The notes under the pieces were generated by a model, which saw nothing but the letters and a program-made list of their open reading frames with translations, was not told where the DNA came from and did not search any database. Below are positions 26,167 through 34,043 of a DNA stretch of 64,000 nt, piece by piece (the stretch's first letter is position 1; each line of letters opens with the position of its first letter). This stretch comes from Synechococcus sp. A15-62 (lineage in GTDB: Bacteria > Cyanobacteriota > Cyanobacteriia > PCC-6307 > Cyanobiaceae). The stretch is taken from the NCBI RefSeq assembly GCF_014280075.1, contig NZ_CP047950.1:1860001-1924000 (forward strand), in the 5' to 3' direction. A program made the position numbers and the translations under genes.

Positions 26167-26682
26167 TCAGCAATGCCTTGTCAACAAGGATTCGACCATG
26201 CCGGTCTGACTCTGGAGCGCATAAGCCTCAATTTCGCGCTGTCGCTGCAGCGGTCCTAACGACTGAGTCACCGTCAGCAAATGGTCCGCCGTTGAACGGT
26301 CGAGATGGTGGGCCAAGAACCGATCAACCTGCGCAGGGCTGAAACCACCCTGCGCCTGCAGCATCAGGCTGATCGTGGACGACGAGGGCGTCTCCAAACC
26401 ATCCAGACAGTCCTGAACCACGTGGATGGCTTCATGGGTCAGCACATCCAACTGGAGACCGGGCTCATCGCGCAGCCCCTCCGCCAAACAGAGTCGATTC
26501 ACGCCCATGTTGTAGGCGGCGCGTTCGGCCCCGGGACCGCAACGCTCGAGGCGATCAATCACGACACCAAGCTGCTGGAGCCGATCGATCAGGCGATCCG
26601 TCCGCGCTGAAAGGGAAACCGCTTGGGCAGGAGCAGCCCAAGCGAGCATCAATGCAAAAGCGAGAATCAGACGTGTGACCAA
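26167..26682 (-). CDS. Secreted protein with HEAIH zinc-site motif
   Basis: A 171-residue protein with a clean signal peptide (LILAFALMLAWAAPAQAVSL). The mature part has LTHEAIHVVQDCLDG near residue 82, an HExxH motif of the kind that binds zinc in metallopeptidases. REIEAYALQSQTG near residue 150 could supply a downstream Glu ligand, as in gluzincin-like folds. I do not recognise a named family; conserved cyanobacterial hypotheticals of this shape exist. Two Cys (DRLERCGPG and NRLCLAEG) may form a disulfide. Start is TTG at 26682. Protease activity is inferred from the motif alone. It is the second of three leftward genes in a row here. Confidence 0.62.
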   Translation of the reverse strand: MVTRLILAFALMLAWAAPAQAVSLSARTDRLIDRLQQLGVVIDRLERCGPGAERAAYNMGVNRLCLAEGLRDEPGLQLDVLTHEAIHVVQDCLDGLETPSSSTISLMLQAQGGFSPAQVDRFLAHHLDRSTADHLLTVTQSLGPLQRQREIEAYALQSQTGMVESLLTRHC

Positions 26683-26722
26683 AAACGAGACGCCTTAGAC
26701 GCATGCCGAGCCTACGCCTGGC

Positions 26723-26983
26723 TCAACGGCCTTTGCGATGGCGCCAGGAACGGATCCTGTCACCAAGGGCAAACCACTGATCCGTGACCACAAACCAGAC
26801 AACAAAGCCCGATAGGCCAACGAAAAGAACAATGGCCAGCACGACGCCGGTGCTGCCAATGAGCTGCTCTCGCGCACAGGTGTCGAAATCAGGCCCGGGC
26901 TTGCAGACGGGTTGAATCTCGCGAAATCCACGGTTGCCAGCGCTTTGCCCCCAACCCCCGCCCAATCCATTGGGGAAGTTCAT
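26723..26983 (-). CDS. Small membrane protein
   Basis: An 86-residue protein with ATG at 26983. A Gly/Trp-rich start (MNFPNGLGGGWGQSAGNRGF) is followed by CKPGPDFDTCAREQL, with two cysteines 9 apart. One long membrane helix (STGVVLAIVLFVGLSGFVVW) follows, then a basic tail ending RSWRHRKGR. A predicted lumenal N-terminus with a Cys pair and a cytoplasmic basic tail is the simplest topology. The frame has sensible amino-acid usage, whereas the overlapping frame at 26695-26970 does not. I do not recognise the family. It is followed on the left by the HEAIH protein, same strand. Confidence 0.55.
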   Translation of the reverse strand: MNFPNGLGGGWGQSAGNRGFREIQPVCKPGPDFDTCAREQLIGSTGVVLAIVLFVGLSGFVVWFVVTDQWFALGDRIRSWRHRKGR

Positions 26984-27301
26984 CAGCTCAAGCGCTCAGG
27001 TTTTGCAGGAGGGCATGTCACAGAGCAAGCACCTTTCGGCGTGATCAAAACAGCACGAACAATTCAAGCAACAAATCAACCAACCGAGTTGCAGAAGTAC
27101 TCACATTGCCTTGGTCTTCAAGCTGGCCTGAAATAGGTCAGAGTGACGCCTGGACGCGATATCGCTAGAAGCCAATGGGACCAGAAACGTTTGTTTTGCG
27201 AAATTGTGAAAGAGAGACTGTCTCCCTAGCTAATCACTGTTGCAATCAGGAATCTTGGATGAATCCCGGAGATCAGAGGACCAAGAAACCACTCGGTGCA
27301 G
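26984..27301. other. Gene-poor stretch, nothing recognised
   Basis: About 320 bp between two leftward small genes. No reading frame here has convincing composition on either strand, and I see no RNA gene or strong terminator. It marks the start of the gene-poor, less GC-rich zone that runs to the ssrA locus. Confidence 0.4.
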
Positions 27302-27559
27302 TCAGAATCTCAGGCCATGTGCTTCACGAAGTTGATCATGACCCACCAAACAAGTGCCCAGATCAGGATTGGTGGCACTTGATCGAAACACAGGTTGCTC
27401 AAGGGGCTCAGTCGACTTGCCGCGCAACCAAAGAAACTGGCCTGTGGAGGAGTCACGCTTGCAAGCCACCCATTCATCCGAACGGGCCACCGAGCCACAA
27501 GACATCACCATGCCAAAAGCAATCAGGAAAACCGCAAAGCAGGCTCTCAACATCTGCAT
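27302..27559 (-). CDS. Small secreted protein, hypothetical
   Basis: An 85-residue frame from ATG 27559. The N-terminus MQMLRACFAVFLIAFGMVMS is a good signal peptide or lipoprotein-type leader with a Cys just after it (CGSVARSDEW). The mature part has WVACKRDSSTGQFLWLRGKS and a second Cys in GTCLVGHDQLRE, so a single disulfide is plausible. An AGGA lies about 7 bases before the ATG. A different frame just below encodes a hydrophobic stretch, so a frameshifted longer protein cannot be excluded. No family recognised. Its position in decaying DNA lowers confidence that it is functional. Confidence 0.4.
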   Translation of the reverse strand: MQMLRACFAVFLIAFGMVMSCGSVARSDEWVACKRDSSTGQFLWLRGKSTEPLEQPVFRSSATNPDLGTCLVGHDQLREAHGLRF

Positions 27560-27794
27560 GAAGGAATCCTGATTAGAAGGCAATCAATTCGAGCCAGATC
27601 AATGCGGATAGCGCCGTGCTTCCCACTGCCAATGCAAACCATTGATCTTTCAGGGTGCGGACCACGTTGAAATAGCTACTGACCCCAATACAACGCTCTT
27701 TCAGCAAAAAGCCAGCATTCGATGATGTTCTTTCGCTAATCACACTGTTGGCTTTCAAAGTGAGATTGAATGGATTCACTGCGTCAAAGAAAAC

Positions 27795-28655
27795 TTGCTG
27801 GAGCTGCAGGACTACCGCCAGATCATCAACTTGGATCAGCCTTGGATCCAGGCGCAGAAGCAGGAGCTTCTAAGCCCCACGGAACGAGACAAGCTCACGC
27901 GGGAACTCCTGACCAGGTTCACAGGCCAGACATCAGCAGCAAATCAGCCGGTCAACGCAAAGCAGGCAAGGGGTGCCTTGTATGCACTGCTAATCCAGGC
28001 GCCTCCATTCCATTTCAGGGACTTAGAGCTGCCGATCATGAAAGATTTGGCTCCGCCGTACATGCCATCAAGACACTGGCAAGGAAAAAGCGTATGCAAG
28101 TAACTGATGCTGTGACGGAAGGACATCACAACCCTCGCCTGCGATGCAATCGTTAATGCTGCAAACAGTGCTTTGCTGGGCTGCTTCCGCCCCGACCATC
28201 CCTGCATCGACAACGCCATCCACGCCAAAGCGGGGCCGCGTTTACGCGACGACTGTGCACAAATCATGCAACTGCAGGGCAACCCGGAAGCAACGGGAGC
28301 GGCAAAAATCACCAGGGGTTATCACCTTCCAGCACGCTTTGTGCTGCACACCGTTGGCCCCATCCACCGCGGAGACGATCGATTAAGCGAAGAGAGTGAG
28401 TGGCTGGCACAGAGCTACAGATCCTGCCTGGAGCTGGCCTCACAGCTTCCAACAATTCGATCGCTTGCCTTCTGCTGCATCTCGACCGGTGTCTTTGGGT
28501 TCCCGGCATCAACTGCAAGCCAAATCGCCGTGGACAACGTGAACGAATGGATCAATCAACGGCCAAATCGTTTCGACACCATTGTGTTTAACGTCTTCAG
28601 CGAGCGTGACCAATGGCTTTACACGGAACGTCTCAGCAGACATCACCATGAATGA
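27795..28655 (+). pseudogene. Zn-dependent macrodomain ADP-ribosyl hydrolase, broken
   Basis: Remnant of the zinc-containing macrodomain family that partners SirTM sirtuins and removes ADP-ribose from proteins. The N-terminal helical part survives as ARGALYALLIQAPPFHFRDL. The macrodomain core is DITTLACDAIVNAANSALLG, then CFRPDHPCIDNAIHAKAG (with the Cys and His expected to bind zinc), AKITRGYHLPARFVLHTVGP and CCISTGVFGFP. Between about 28,080 and 28,120 the frame is lost: two in-frame stops (28101-28103 and 28113-28115) separate the parts, while another frame there reads MQVTDAVTEG, a recognisable linker. Two compensating shifts plus some deletion explain this. The end overlaps the sirtuin start (ATGAATGA). 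Confidence 0.82.
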
Positions 28656-29515
28656 TCAGGGCAGCGATCCGCGAATCGCGCAAGCAGCTGAAGCCATCCG
28701 ATCAGCCGATGCCTTGCTCATCGGCGCAGGTGCAGGCCTATCAGCCGCCGCTGGCTACGACTTCACAAGTGAAGAGCGCTTCGCTCGTGATTATCCGGGA
28801 ATGCTGCAGTACGGCTTCACGCAAAAATTCAGATGATGGCCAATTTCTCCGAGGGGGAAAACCTTCTCTGGGGCTATTACCTTCAGAATGTGGCCGAAAC
28901 ACGATTTGATTCAAGTGAGCCACACCCTGTTTATCAGACGCTAAGGCAAATCAGCGATCAATTTGCCGAGTGGTTTGTTGTAACCACAAATGTGGATTCC
29001 CTATTTGAACGTAATGGATTTGATCCACAACGGGTTTACTCACCACAGGGAGATTACGGACTGGGCCAATGCCGCAAGCCCTGCACGCCAGACACTTGGC
29101 CGAGCAAACCCTGGATTGACAATCTGCTTCCGAAAGTAGATCGCAACACTCAGTTGCTTGCCGATCAGGATCTGCCGCGATGCCCCAACTGCGGAGGCCC
29201 TACGTTTTTCAATGTTCGATGCGCTCACTGGTTTGTCGAGGAACCCTGGAAGAAAGGGCGACGAAACTGGGAACATTGGCTGGCGCACAACAGAACGAAC
29301 AACATCGTGTCCATTGATATTGGCTCGGGCTTCAACACACATCCATGTGGGTGAGATGGCCTCTAGAACAAATCACGACCCTCCAACCTGGCAACACGCT
29401 GATCCGACTGAACCGTGATCATCCCGATGTGCCCGCACAAATCAAAGCCCAGTCAATCTGCTTTCAAGAGGATCCCCTGGACGTTCTGACCAAGCTGATT
29501 CAACACCTGAACTGA
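28649..29515 (+). pseudogene. Macrodomain-linked sirtuin (SirTM, class M), frameshifted
   Basis: Remnant of a class M sirtuin, which in Firmicutes and fungi ADP-ribosylates target proteins (a lipoylated GcvH-like protein in characterised bacteria). The NAD-binding start DALLIGAGAGLSAAAGYDF is in the first frame and ends with a stop near 28,836. A second frame carries WFVVTTNVDSLFERNGFD, QGDYGLGQCRKPC, CPNCGGPTFFNVRCAHWFVE and VSIDIGSGFNTH. At about 29,345 a second shift moves to a frame giving VRWPLEQITTL, TLIRLNRDHPDVP and DPLDVLTKLIQHLN before TGA at 29513-29515. All fold segments are present in order, so loss was recent or the shifts are sequence errors. Confidence 0.85.
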
Positions 29516-29668
29516 TCATCCAGCAGCCACAGCACGGGACGGCACGGCACGTCGCTATAACGCAACAAACATTTACGCTCACACATCGCAATCCAGACCA
29601 ATCTTGAAATAGCGAAGTGGACGATTAACTCGTCTTCTTTCTGCTTGTGACAAAACACCAACTCCGGT

Positions 29669-29689
29669 ATCGATTCTGGCTGAATCGAT
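29669..29689. repeat. Perfect 8-bp inverted repeat
   Basis: ATCGATTC and GAATCGAT are separated by 5 bases, giving a perfect stem-loop. There is no T-run on either side, so it is not a standard terminator. It could be a protein-binding palindrome or chance. Confidence 0.35.
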
Positions 29690-29832
29690 TGCAATCACCG
29701 TCTTATGCAGTATTCGTCCCGTTCTGGAGGGCTCCGGCCGGGACGCGGACCCTTGTCAGCGGCAACTGCTGGGTCCGTCTGCCTTAGCGAATGTGAACGG
29801 TTGCTTGAAACGATCAGCGCCAAACTGATGGC

Positions 29833-30015
29833 ATGGCAAACAAACCCTGGTTCCAAGCCAACATCCACGCCCCTGGCACAGGCTTCGCGCTGTTGGTGAT
29901 CGCATTCTGCTTGTTGCTTCAGACCATCCCCTCAGCGATCTGCGTATTGACGCCTAAAACTGGCTGGGATCCACCGTTGTCTCCTGAGAGAGTGAGGTAC
30001 TGCAAGGGCGGGTGA
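29833..30015 (+). CDS. Possible small secreted or membrane protein
   Basis: A 60-residue frame starting MANKPWFQANIHAPGTG, followed by a hydrophobic stretch (FALLVIAFCLLLQTIPSAIC) and a short polar tail. It could be a signal-peptide-bearing small protein. No convincing Shine-Dalgarno and no family match, so this is offered only because the hydrophobic pattern is coherent in otherwise empty DNA. Confidence 0.28.
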   Translation: MANKPWFQANIHAPGTGFALLVIAFCLLLQTIPSAICVLTPKTGWDPPLSPERVRYCKGG

Positions 30016-30303
30016 ACCCTGATGTTGCTGACGGGGACGCATCCCTAAGAGCTTGTCGGGGCTCACAGGGGTTACAACGCAGCTCGACTCAGTGATGGAA
30101 AGACTGGACTGAACCGAATCCATTAATCAGCATCTGAATGGCTGAGAGCAACAACACCATCGCCTTCCGCCCAGGAAAAAGAGGAAACGAGGTCATGGAG
30201 GTTAAGCTCGGGAGGAAACAATCAACCATTGCACTTAAAACGAACTAAAGTATACCAAAAATAGGCATTCGAAAGTCACACCAGATCCAACATCTTACCA
30301 CTC

Positions 30304-31437
30304 ATGAAAAAACAAAAACAACAAGAATACTCCCCTAACATTACCTGGAACTTACTCATTTGCGGGCCAATCGTACAGGGGGACGTCAAAACAAAAGTCG
30401 GCGACAAGTATATCTTATCGAAATCTAATTTTAACTGCTGCGATACCATTGCCCAGAACGTTAGACAATGGGGTCATCTCTTTAAAAAAATAATACTTGT
30501 CACATGGATTGATCAAGCAGAGTACGTATCGCGCGAATTAAAATCGCTAGGAATTGAAGTTTTATTGCTCAATGATCCAGGTCGAAAATCTTCTTTTTGC
30601 GACGATAGCAGAGTCAGAGTCATGACGGCTACTACTGGAGGAATCGAAGCTATAGGTAAGCCCAACGAGCACGTGATGCGCATACGATCTGACCAGCGAT
30701 TCGACCTTAACTCGATGATTATATCTCATCAAAAGGCCGCATCTCTTATTAAAAAAAATCAGGACAATATTAATACCAAATTGCCTCATATCAGCGGCCT
30801 TTGTTTCTGGCTGGATAGGCCTTATTCATTATGTAATTTTGCTCATGCTGGCTTGTGCTCCGATCTTCACTTTTTTGCAGATGCACAAATCCGTTACAGG
30901 CATGCTTCCTCACTGAAAGCAGCTGGGTGGCCCGAAGGAGATACTATTCGCAAGCATTTACTTGCTTTGGTGCCTCGCCTAAAGCAACATGGTTATCAAG
31001 CAAAACATTGCTTTCCGGCATTACCTAAAAGCACTACTGAAGGTGACGATGCTGCCTCTTTATATAACATTCCAAAGGATACACTAAATCTTTGGGAATT
31101 CTCTCTCAAGCATCTTTATAGCTCTTGCAGCCCCAAGGCCCTAGAAACTCTTGTATGGAAAGGGAAAAAGTATCCCAATCCAAAAGACTTCCACAATGGG
31201 ATGCGCTTTTATAAGGATTGGAAACGCTGCGCCAAGGGCGATCTCTCAGCGATATTTAATTATTCACATTCAAAATTTTCTCAATCAAACTTTCATCCAC
31301 TCAAAGACATTACATGGATCCTTCACGGCAAACCCGAACAAGTCCAGGGACTTAATTTGTCTAAAAAATCACTTTTAAAAAGACGCATTCAAAATTATCT
31401 GCAATCATTACCCGACCCTCGAGAATCCTCTTCTTGA
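30304..31437 (+). CDS. WavE-like lipopolysaccharide glycosyltransferase
   Basis: A 377-residue, strikingly AT-rich gene. The N-terminal part resembles the WavE family of LPS-core and capsule synthesis proteins: LLICGPIVQGDVKTKVG, then FKKIILVTWIDQAEYVSREL, VLLLNDPGRK (the sDPG element) and HVMRIRSDQRFDLNSM, matching the K/R-x-R-x-D substrate-site motif. The rest is basic and less conserved. Composition and codon use differ strongly from the core genes, so it is probably a recent acquisition. It ends 9 bp before the left repeat of the ssrA-associated island, so it lies outside that island as delimited here. Sugar and acceptor unknown. Confidence 0.7.
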   Translation: MKKQKQQEYSPNITWNLLICGPIVQGDVKTKVGDKYILSKSNFNCCDTIAQNVRQWGHLFKKIILVTWIDQAEYVSRELKSLGIEVLLLNDPGRKSSFCDDSRVRVMTATTGGIEAIGKPNEHVMRIRSDQRFDLNSMIISHQKAASLIKKNQDNINTKLPHISGLCFWLDRPYSLCNFAHAGLCSDLHFFADAQIRYRHASSLKAAGWPEGDTIRKHLLALVPRLKQHGYQAKHCFPALPKSTTEGDDAASLYNIPKDTLNLWEFSLKHLYSSCSPKALETLVWKGKKYPNPKDFHNGMRFYKDWKRCAKGDLSAIFNYSHSKFSQSNFHPLKDITWILHGKPEQVQGLNLSKKSLLKRRIQNYLQSLPDPRESSS

Positions 31438-31445
31438 AATATTGG

Positions 31446-31496
31446 AGGGGGCCTTCCAGCCCCCGCGAGTCATTTGGGTGATAGGGATGACTCACG
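31446..31496. repeat. Left attachment-site-like direct repeat
   Basis: Imperfect copy of the ssrA 3' end found at about 37651-37704, in the same orientation. The exact shared core is AGTCATTTGGGTGATA (31468-31483). Around it both copies keep a GGGGG...CCCCC hairpin on the left (stem 31447-31464 here) and a GATGACTCAC-like right flank (GCTGACTTCAC in the other copy). This is what a displaced ssrA terminus looks like after site-specific integration. Confidence 0.75.
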
Positions 31497-31634
31497 GGCC
31501 TGTCTCCTGGAGCACCCCCATGTTTCGGCAGTAAAGGCAGTTAATTCGCTGAGACCCATTCCGGCATCTATCTGCCGCACCGCCCATTCATGGCGTTGCT
31601 TCTTCTCGCTGGCGGTGACTCTCATGCGCTTCAT
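31470..31634 (-). CDS. 54-residue helical protein ending in the att core
   Basis: ATG at 31634 gives MKRMRVTASEKKQRHEWAVR, then QIDAGMGLSELTAFTAETWG and CSRRQARESSLSPK before TGA at 31470. The sequence looks like a compact helical, possibly helix-turn-helix, DNA-binding protein: basic first helix, then a G-M-G-L-S-E-L turn and a Trp-Gly-Cys-Ser-Arg-Arg recognition-like helix. It faintly recalls terminase-small-subunit or regulator N-termini, but I do not recognise a family. The last codons are supplied by the attachment-site core, so integration must have set or changed its C-terminus. A recombination directionality factor is a speculative possibility. Confidence 0.5.
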   Translation of the reverse strand: MKRMRVTASEKKQRHEWAVRQIDAGMGLSELTAFTAETWGCSRRQARESSLSPK

Positions 31635-31665
31635 AGCTACCTAGGGATAGCAAGAACTGGATCGC

Positions 31666-32160
31666 TCAGTAGCGAGCACCGTCAGGCAAACGACGGAACT
31701 CGGCCCACACCGCCTGCGCTTCGCTCTGAAGGATCTGCTGCATTCGAATCTCTTTTTCTGGCATAGAACGACGGATGTCTTCATCAATTGCTCTATCAGA
31801 GAAGAGATCTTCGTAATCGCTCCAAGACGCCGCATAAAAGATCGAGCGGATGTTGGCCCAGTAAGCGGCTGAATAACACATCGGACAACATTCACAGCTT
31901 GAATACATCACGCAACCGCTGAGATCCCAGTTTTGGAGTGCTCGGCAAGCCTGGCGGATGGCGTTGACCTCAGCATGGGCACTGGGGTCATTGTCCCTGA
32001 TCACACTGTTACCTGCAGCAGCTATGACCTTCCCATCCTTGACGATCACCGCGCCGAAGGGCCCCCCGGATTTTTTCACTACTCCTACATCACGCATCAC
32101 CTTGATCGCATGACGCATGAAATCCCGATCCTGATGTGCTGCCATAAATTCCACTTTCAT
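31666..32160 (-). CDS. Cytidine/deoxycytidylate-superfamily nucleoside deaminase (guanine deaminase-like)
   Basis: A 164-residue zinc deaminase. The zinc site is intact: DPSAHAEVNAIRQACRAL (His and catalytic Glu of HAE) and MYSSCECCPMCYSAAYWANI (the two Cys of PxxC with its preceding Cys). The substrate strand GGPFGAVIVKDGKVIAAAGN and the later FYAASWSDYEDLF fit the GuaD/TadA-like nucleoside or base deaminase group; FGA plus SCEPCPMC-like pattern favours guanine deaminase over tRNA deaminase. ATG 32160 is chosen; further starts at 32145 and 32211 exist. It is the only recognisable enzyme in the island besides the recombinase, so it may be cargo for purine salvage. Substrate is inferred. Confidence 0.82.
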   Translation of the reverse strand: MKVEFMAAHQDRDFMRHAIKVMRDVGVVKKSGGPFGAVIVKDGKVIAAAGNSVIRDNDPSAHAEVNAIRQACRALQNWDLSGCVMYSSCECCPMCYSAAYWANIRSIFYAASWSDYEDLFSDRAIDEDIRRSMPEKEIRMQQILQSEAQAVWAEFRRLPDGARY

Positions 32161-32207
32161 TAGCCATTCAAAGATGGCATCGACTGGATGAGAGCGTAAG
32201 AGTTTTC

Positions 32208-32483
32208 TCAAAAACCATCTTCATCCAGAAGGAATAGATCACCGAGGAATGGATCATTCGTACCAGAGTCATTATTACCCAGAACAACATCGCGTATCGC
32301 TTGATCTGCCTCGAAGTAAAGGAGATCATCTTGCTCAAGATCTACACCGACCATTTCTGGATGGTTGCCAATTAGCTGGTGAGTGGCCTGCCATTCAAGG
32401 AATCGCTCATAAAAGAGCTTTCCCAGATAATCAAGCAAAACAAAGTTGGCAAGCAGCAAGAGAGAAACATTGAGGAAAGCCAT
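32208..32483 (-). CDS. Small acidic membrane-anchored protein
   Basis: A 91-residue protein with a strong AGGAGG Shine-Dalgarno 5 bases before ATG 32483. The N-terminus MAFLNVSLLLLANFVLLDYL is one hydrophobic helix. The remainder is very acidic, with DLEQDDLLYFEADQAI and a tail GDLFLLDEDGF. No family is recognised. The strong ribosome binding site and charge pattern argue for a genuine gene. It runs toward the deaminase gene and may be co-transcribed with it. The acidic tail could bind metal or a basic partner; that is a guess. Confidence 0.55.
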   Translation of the reverse strand: MAFLNVSLLLLANFVLLDYLGKLFYERFLEWQATHQLIGNHPEMVGVDLEQDDLLYFEADQAIRDVVLGNNDSGTNDPFLGDLFLLDEDGF

Positions 32484-32661
32484 GTCACCTCCTCGTCTAT
32501 GCGAACAACTTATTCCTTAATTACTGTGCTGAAAAGTCGTGCTACCACCAAAGTATTTCTACTAACTGTGCACATCCCGGAAGCCACACAAAGAAAGAGC
32601 GCCCCTCCCAAGCGGAAGAGACGGCCTAGCTCGCTCGTTTATGTATTAATCCATCTCCCAA

Positions 32662-33078
32662 TCAGCGATGTGATTTCATCTGATATTCCTGGTCTGCGAT
32701 CAACATCGCAGTCTCATCATCTTGAAACTGGCATCCGTACATCAAATATGTAATGCGATCGACATCCATGCCACGATCAGCAACTTCTTGCCAGAGCTGC
32801 TGAGTTCTTGATTCATCTGCGAATTGGAACTGCGCTCTTACGATCCTCCGGGCCAACGAAAAGTAGGACTGGCGATCGTTTCTGAGTCGGCACTCCTCCT
32901 CTGCCTCAAGGGATTTGTCGTAGCCAATCCCTCGATAGCTCAGATGAGGATGCAAATCAGCTGGTTGCTGTTCCGTACAGGTGTTGTACTCCTGGCCTCG
33001 GTAACTCAGCTGTTTGCAGACTTTTTGAGCTGCAGGTTGATGCTCGTAAGTGTGTCCGCGATACAAGAGCGTGCTCAT
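32662..33078 (-). CDS. DUF4278 protein with three LxYRGxxY motifs
   Basis: A 138-residue protein built from three short repeats: LLYRGHTY at residue 4, LSYRGQEY near 24 and LSYRGIGY near 47. This LxYRGxxY element defines DUF4278, a motif widespread in cyanobacterial small proteins with unknown function. The C-terminal half is helical (RRIVRAQFQFADESRTQQLW, then GMDVDRITYLMYGCQFQDDE) and unfamiliar. Start ATG 33078. Upstream DNA to 33,600 is empty. Three more DUF4278 copies lie in the window (35239, 36243 and 60843). The family call is secure; function unknown. Confidence 0.75.
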   Translation of the reverse strand: MSTLLYRGHTYEHQPAAQKVCKQLSYRGQEYNTCTEQQPADLHPHLSYRGIGYDKSLEAEEECRLRNDRQSYFSLARRIVRAQFQFADESRTQQLWQEVADRGMDVDRITYLMYGCQFQDDETAMLIADQEYQMKSHR

Positions 33079-33619
33079 GAATCGGCCTCAAGATTGCTGG
33101 GGTCCCCGTTCCTTGACCCAAGTCGGACTGCACCCTGTTTGGAGGGCGAACGTACTGATCAGGCGTTGAGAGGCCAGCCCATCTACGACAGGAACGAGGT
33201 GACCTCTCTTATGACTCGCTTCCGACACCCCTGTGATGACGGAACAGGGGCCATGCCGTATGCCATTTCTGGCGTCGGGCGAAGTGTCGGGCCTTTCAAG
33301 CTCCTGGGGCCAAGGTTCCAGGAAATGGACCTTATGACTCAGTGTTGAGTGCCCCCCGGCAGTGATGGTGCCGGGATTTAGGGCAAGCCCATGGATGGTG
33401 AGAAAACTCGTGGAGCAGATACTCGAAAGGTCAGGCGACTTCTAAAACCTGCTCGGTTGGACCGTCGTCTTTCATTGACGCCTCCGATCTCAATGGACTC
33501 ACTCTCGTCAGCGGACACGCACAAGGCAATCGGTCTTAACACTCATTTCCTCAGCAATCAAAGCCACCGAAGTCAAGAGTGGTGTAGTGAACATGTAGAG
33601 ACAATTACCTACGCGATTC
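33079..33619. other. Intergenic, no supported gene
   Basis: About 540 bp inside the island. The longest frame (plus strand, from 33391) has no coherent composition, no family resemblance and no clear Shine-Dalgarno. I see no RNA gene. It ends at a terminator for the next leftward gene. Confidence 0.4.
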
Positions 33620-33655
33620 AAAAAAATAACCTCCTGTCTCATAGAGATCAGGAGG
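33620..33655 (-). terminator. Rho-independent terminator of the 49-residue gene
   Basis: On the minus strand CCTCCTG and CAGGAGG pair across a 12-base loop (33630-33636 with 33649-33655) and run into TTATTTTTT. It lies 48 bp past the stop of the small gene at 33703-33852. Confidence 0.75.
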
Positions 33656-33702
33656 AAAGATTGTCCCCATCAGTCCAATACCGTTAGTGGCAGTGGAAAA
33701 GC

Positions 33703-33852
33703 TCAGAGCCAGTAGTCATGCCCTCTCTTCATCGGGGTATCTCGGTAAGGAGTCATGCCAATTGGGGGAGGGACATGGCTCTTTTCCTCTGCATCAATCG
33801 CGCCCATTGCATGAGCAAAAGCGTCTCCAAACCACTTCAGAAAACCCTTCAT
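33703..33852 (-). CDS. 49-residue conserved small protein, island copy
   Basis: ATG 33852 after an AGAGG Shine-Dalgarno. It reads MKGFLKWFGDAFAHAMGAID, then VPPPIGMTPYRDTPMKRGHD and YWL. It is a clear paralog of another 49-residue gene at 56597-56746: both keep FxxWFGxAxxHAxGxxD, PPPIGxxPYRDTP and a final HDY/RDY. The family is unknown to me; an amphipathic N-terminal helix followed by a proline-rich, Arg/Asp tail suggests membrane-surface or protein binding. A good terminator follows. Too short for default gene calling but well supported by the paralog, ribosome site and terminator. Confidence 0.7.
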   Translation of the reverse strand: MKGFLKWFGDAFAHAMGAIDAEEKSHVPPPIGMTPYRDTPMKRGHDYWL

Positions 33853-34043
33853 GGGACCTCTCAGTTAGAACTGACTTATTCCTAAGACAGAAGTCTCTTG
33901 TTGGAACTAGGTACTTAACCCAAGCCTGGACAACGGGCTCGCGAGGATAAATACCTAGGCAATTTACTTTCGTTCACAAATAGCTTGCATTTTACGGCAC
34001 TTTCAACATATTTTCTGCTTCAAAAGAATTGGAGGCGACAAGT

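Larger units (their letters stand above)
29516..30303. other. Long intergenic region in decaying DNA
   Basis: Nearly 800 bp with little support for genes. It contains one possible 60-residue frame (listed separately) and a perfect 8-bp inverted repeat at 29669-29689. The last 150 bp become AT-rich and run into the AT-rich WavE-like gene. No transposase fragment is readable. Confidence 0.4.

Noticed and set aside
27573-27779. 68-residue minus-strand frame with a hydrophobic C-terminus
   Set aside because: No ribosome site, no coherent N-terminal part and located in decaying DNA; not enough to call.
27795-29515. Programmed frameshifting as the reason for split macrodomain and sirtuin frames
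   Set aside because: Several shifts in different directions plus two stops and missing linker sequence fit decay better; no slippery site with a downstream structure was seen.
33391-33687. 98-residue plus-strand frame in the island
   Set aside because: Random composition, runs across the minus-strand terminator at 33620-33655 and has no ribosome site.
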